A DNA stretch of 64,000 nucleotides from Myxococcales bacterium (GTDB taxonomy: Bacteria > Myxococcota_A > Polyangia > Haliangiales > Haliangiaceae), in contig CANKMW010000016.1 in NCBI GenBank assembly GCA_947483555.1, positions 1 to 64,000 of the forward strand, given 5' to 3'. Positions within the stretch are counted from its first letter, which is position 1. Each line of letters begins with the position of its first letter. A program made the translations under genes and the position numbers. Shown here piece by piece: positions 62,034 to 64,000 of the stretch. The notes beneath the pieces are model-generated. The model did not search any database. It had not been told where the DNA came from and saw only the letters and a list, made by a program, of their open reading frames with translations.

Positions 62034-63167
62034 GTGTCGCTCGCCCGCCCGCCGCTCGATGCCGAGACCGTCGGCCGCATGTCCGCCGCGGCGCAGAAGG
62101 CGCTCGCCCCTGGCCCCGGCCGCCTGATGGCGGCGCGCGGGTTGGTGCCGCTGCCGCGCCCCGCCGAGCTGGCGGCGGTGCTGTACCAGCTGGTGGTCAG
62201 CGATCCGGCGCTGGCGGTCGCGGCGCAAGCCAGCGCCGATGGGATGCCCGACAAGGTGATGATCGCCGCGCTCGGCGACCACGAGATCGATCCGCTGGTC
62301 CTCGACTGGCTGGCGGCGCGGGCCCGCCGCGTGCCGGTCATGCTCGAGACGCTGGTGCTCAACCCGCGCACCGCCGACGCCACCATCGTCGAGCTGGCCG
62401 CCGCCGGGGGCGCGCACGAGATCGACCTGCTGGCCGGCAACGAGCAGCGGCTGCTGCGGTGCCCCGACATCATCGCCGCCATGTACGCCAACCCGCAGGC
62501 CCGCATGTCGACCGTCGATCGGGCGGTCGAGCTCGCGGTGCGCAACAACGTCAAGGTCGACGGCATCGCGGCCTGGGATGAGCTGGCCCGGGTTGTCGCC
62601 GGCGGTGGTGGCGGGCTGACCACCGCGGACGCCGATGCGGTCTTCGCCCAGGCGCTGGTCGGCGTCGGCGACGTCGCCGACAGCGCGGTGGTGGCCAAGT
62701 CGACCGAGGAGGGCGTCGAGATCCTGGAGGGGGCCACCGATGGTCTGCTCGCCGTCGACGAGAAGCGGGTGCCGATCGGCAAGATGTCGACGCCGGCGAA
62801 GATGCGTCTGGCGGCGCTCGGCAACGCCTTCGCGCGTTCGATCTTGATCCGCGATCCGGTCCGCCTGGTCGCCCTGGCCGCCGTCAAGGCGCCCGGCGTG
62901 ACCGAGCTCGAGGCTGCCAAGTACGCTGGTAACCACTCGCTCGACAACGACGTCGTGCGCTACATCGCCGCCCGCCGCGACTGGACCCGGCTGTACGGCG
63001 TCAAGAAGTCGCTGTGCTTGAACCCCAAGACCCCGATCTCGGAGGCGTCGAAGCTGCTGATCCATCTGCGCGAGGTCGATCTGCGTCAGATCTCCAAGTC
63101 CAAGGGGGTCTCGTCCGCGGTGGTGGCGCAGGCCCGCAAGCTGATCGCGACCCGCGCCGGCAAGTGA
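62034..63167 (+). CDS. Uncharacterised helical-repeat protein (377 aa)
   Basis: The GTG start follows the coaX stop by two bases. The protein is composed of regularly spaced helices, such as LAAVLYQLVVSDPALAVAAQ and LDWLAARARRVPVMLETLVL. This fits a HEAT- or ARM-like solenoid that could be a scaffold or binding protein. No enzyme motif or membrane segment is present. The C-terminal part (KAPGVTELEAAKYAGNHSLD and NPKTPISEASKLLIHLREVD) seems the most conserved in character. It overlaps the next gene by four bases (GTGA). Confidence 0.7.
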   Translation: MSLARPPLDAETVGRMSAAAQKALAPGPGRLMAARGLVPLPRPAELAAVLYQLVVSDPALAVAAQASADGMPDKVMIAALGDHEIDPLVLDWLAARARRVPVMLETLVLNPRTADATIVELAAAGGAHEIDLLAGNEQRLLRCPDIIAAMYANPQARMSTVDRAVELAVRNNVKVDGIAAWDELARVVAGGGGGLTTADADAVFAQALVGVGDVADSAVVAKSTEEGVEILEGATDGLLAVDEKRVPIGKMSTPAKMRLAALGNAFARSILIRDPVRLVALAAVKAPGVTELEAAKYAGNHSLDNDVVRYIAARRDWTRLYGVKKSLCLNPKTPISEASKLLIHLREVDLRQISKSKGVSSAVVAQARKLIATRAGK

Positions 63168-63694
63168 CGACCGACCCTGGCCCGTCGACGATGGTCGGGA
63201 CCAGCTTCCTGGTCCGCTGGGGGCTGGCGATGGTCGCGCCGCGCGTCGCGCTGGGACTCGCCGACGATCCGCGTGCCGCCGGCCGCGCCGCTGGCGATCT
63301 GGTGCGCGCGATCGCCGTGGTGCTCGTGGTCGGGCACACCCGCGAGCTGGTCGGCGCCGGCTGGATCGCCGCCCGGGTCGGGGTGCGCGAGGCGGCGCCG
63401 GCGCTGCTGCGCGCGCTGACGGGCGCGTCGATGTTCGGGTTGATCTTCGTGCTGGTGGCGTCGATCGTGATCAGCCTGGCCGCGGGTCGTCGTCGTCACC
63501 TGGGGCGCGACTTCGATCTCGCCGGGGTCGCCGCGCTGGCGCCGGTGACGGTCACGCTGGTCGCGCTGTTGTGGGCGCGGGCCGGCGCGCCGCTCGGCGT
63601 CACCGGGCGTGGGGTCGTGATGCTGGCGGCGCTCGCCTGGGGCGGCGCGCTCACCGCGCTGGCCGTGGTCGCGGCGCGGCGGAGGGCGGCGTGA
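63164..63694 (+). CDS. Small multi-pass membrane protein (176 aa)
   Basis: The GTG at 63164 overlaps the preceding stop. Several hydrophobic segments are seen, including AGDLVRAIAVVLVVGHTREL, MFGLIFVLVASIVISLAAG and a terminal LAALAWGGALTALAVVAARR. The topology recalls Yip1/YIPF-type membrane proteins, but no motif is decisive. It is translationally coupled to both neighbours. Confidence 0.65.
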   Translation: MTTDPGPSTMVGTSFLVRWGLAMVAPRVALGLADDPRAAGRAAGDLVRAIAVVLVVGHTRELVGAGWIAARVGVREAAPALLRALTGASMFGLIFVLVASIVISLAAGRRRHLGRDFDLAGVAALAPVTVTLVALLWARAGAPLGVTGRGVVMLAALAWGGALTALAVVAARRRAA

Positions 63695-64000
63695 CCGAGC
63701 TGCCGGCCGAGGTCGTGCGCCGCGGGCGCGCTGCCGGTGCGGCGCTGGCGCTGGTCGCGGCGCTGACGCTGGCCGTCAACACCCACTGGATCGTGGGCCA
63801 CCTCGACTGGCTGCGGCCGCTCGAGACCGGCCAGCTGGCGCCGCCGTTCGATCTGGCGCTGCTCGGTGCCGCCGGCAAGCCGAGCGGCGAGCGGGTGACG
63901 AGCGACGGGTTGCGCGGCAAGGTGGTGGTGATCGAGTTCTGGGCCACCTGGTGCGGCCCGTGCCTGGCCTCGCTGCCGCTCCTCGACCGCGCGGCCCGGG
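63691..64000 (+). CDS. TlpA/ResA-like thioredoxin-domain protein (partial at window end)
   Basis: A GTG start overlaps the previous stop by four bases. An N-terminal membrane anchor (AAGAALALVAALTLAVN) is followed by GKVVVIEFWATWCGPCLASL, the redox-active WCGPC motif of TlpA/ResA-type periplasmic thioredoxins. These reduce or protect cysteines of exported proteins such as apocytochromes. The gene runs off the window after LLDRAAR, so its 3' end is unseen. Confidence 0.85.
   Translation, partial: MTELPAEVVRRGRAAGAALALVAALTLAVNTHWIVGHLDWLRPLETGQLAPPFDLALLGAAGKPSGERVTSDGLRGKVVVIEFWATWCGPCLASLPLLDRAAR

Overview
The window is very GC-rich and gene-dense. It reads like a chromosome segment of a myxobacterium-like bacterium (phylum Myxococcota, perhaps near Haliangiales/Kofleriaceae). 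The grounds are many small lipoproteins, a lipoprotein with an AgmX/PglI C-terminal domain, eukaryote-like Ser/Thr kinases (one with a TPR tail), an integrase of the type seen in myxobacterial prophages, and an F0 operon separate from F1. No rRNA is present, so the taxonomic placement is an inference.

Layout. (1) 1-7.3 kb is an accessory island: a probable IS21-type end, a TPR-CHAT caspase-like protein, a convergent P-loop STAND-like ATPase, a HicA-like toxin overlapped by a 61-aa partner, and a coupled pair of unknown genes. (2) 7.3-19.8 kb looks like an integrated element. A divergent sigma-like gene pair faces a long operon (8.3-16.8 kb) of mostly unrecognised proteins. Its second half encodes single-pass membrane proteins, including an anchored lytic transglycosylase and an anchored M23 peptidase fused to a GIY-YIG nuclease domain. 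A SUKH/SMI1 gene, a small gene, an excisionase-like HTH and a tyrosine integrase follow. The integrase gene runs antisense through the 3' part of tRNA-Gly(GCC), which is the likely attachment site. The far attachment repeat was not found. (3) 19.8-31.8 kb is core genome: a Ser/Thr kinase, glmS, moaC, an outer-membrane protein, a cNMP-binding protein, the F0 ATP synthase genes, hemL and gyrA. (4) 31.9-46.1 kb mixes housekeeping and lineage-specific genes with unusual repeats: hexanucleotide arrays, palindromic REP-like hairpins, two divergent four-helix-bundle genes separated by nested inverted repeats, and a small GIY-YIG gene bracketed by REP-like hairpins. (5) 46.1-64 kb carries a TPR kinase, a hydrolase, hflX with a microsatellite-encoded Glu-Ser insert, exported proteins and lipoproteins, an HD-GYP response regulator, coaX, and a 3' operon ending in a truncated TlpA-like thioredoxin.

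The most interesting candidates are: the membrane-anchored peptidoglycan-processing operon of the element, with its M23/GIY-YIG fusion next to a SUKH (immunity-type) gene; the GIY-YIG plus REP-like hairpin plus hexamer-array unit; and the mirrored four-helix-bundle locus. Two genes (near 39.1 kb and 42.3 kb) carry apparent single-base frameshifts, which may be real or sequencing errors.
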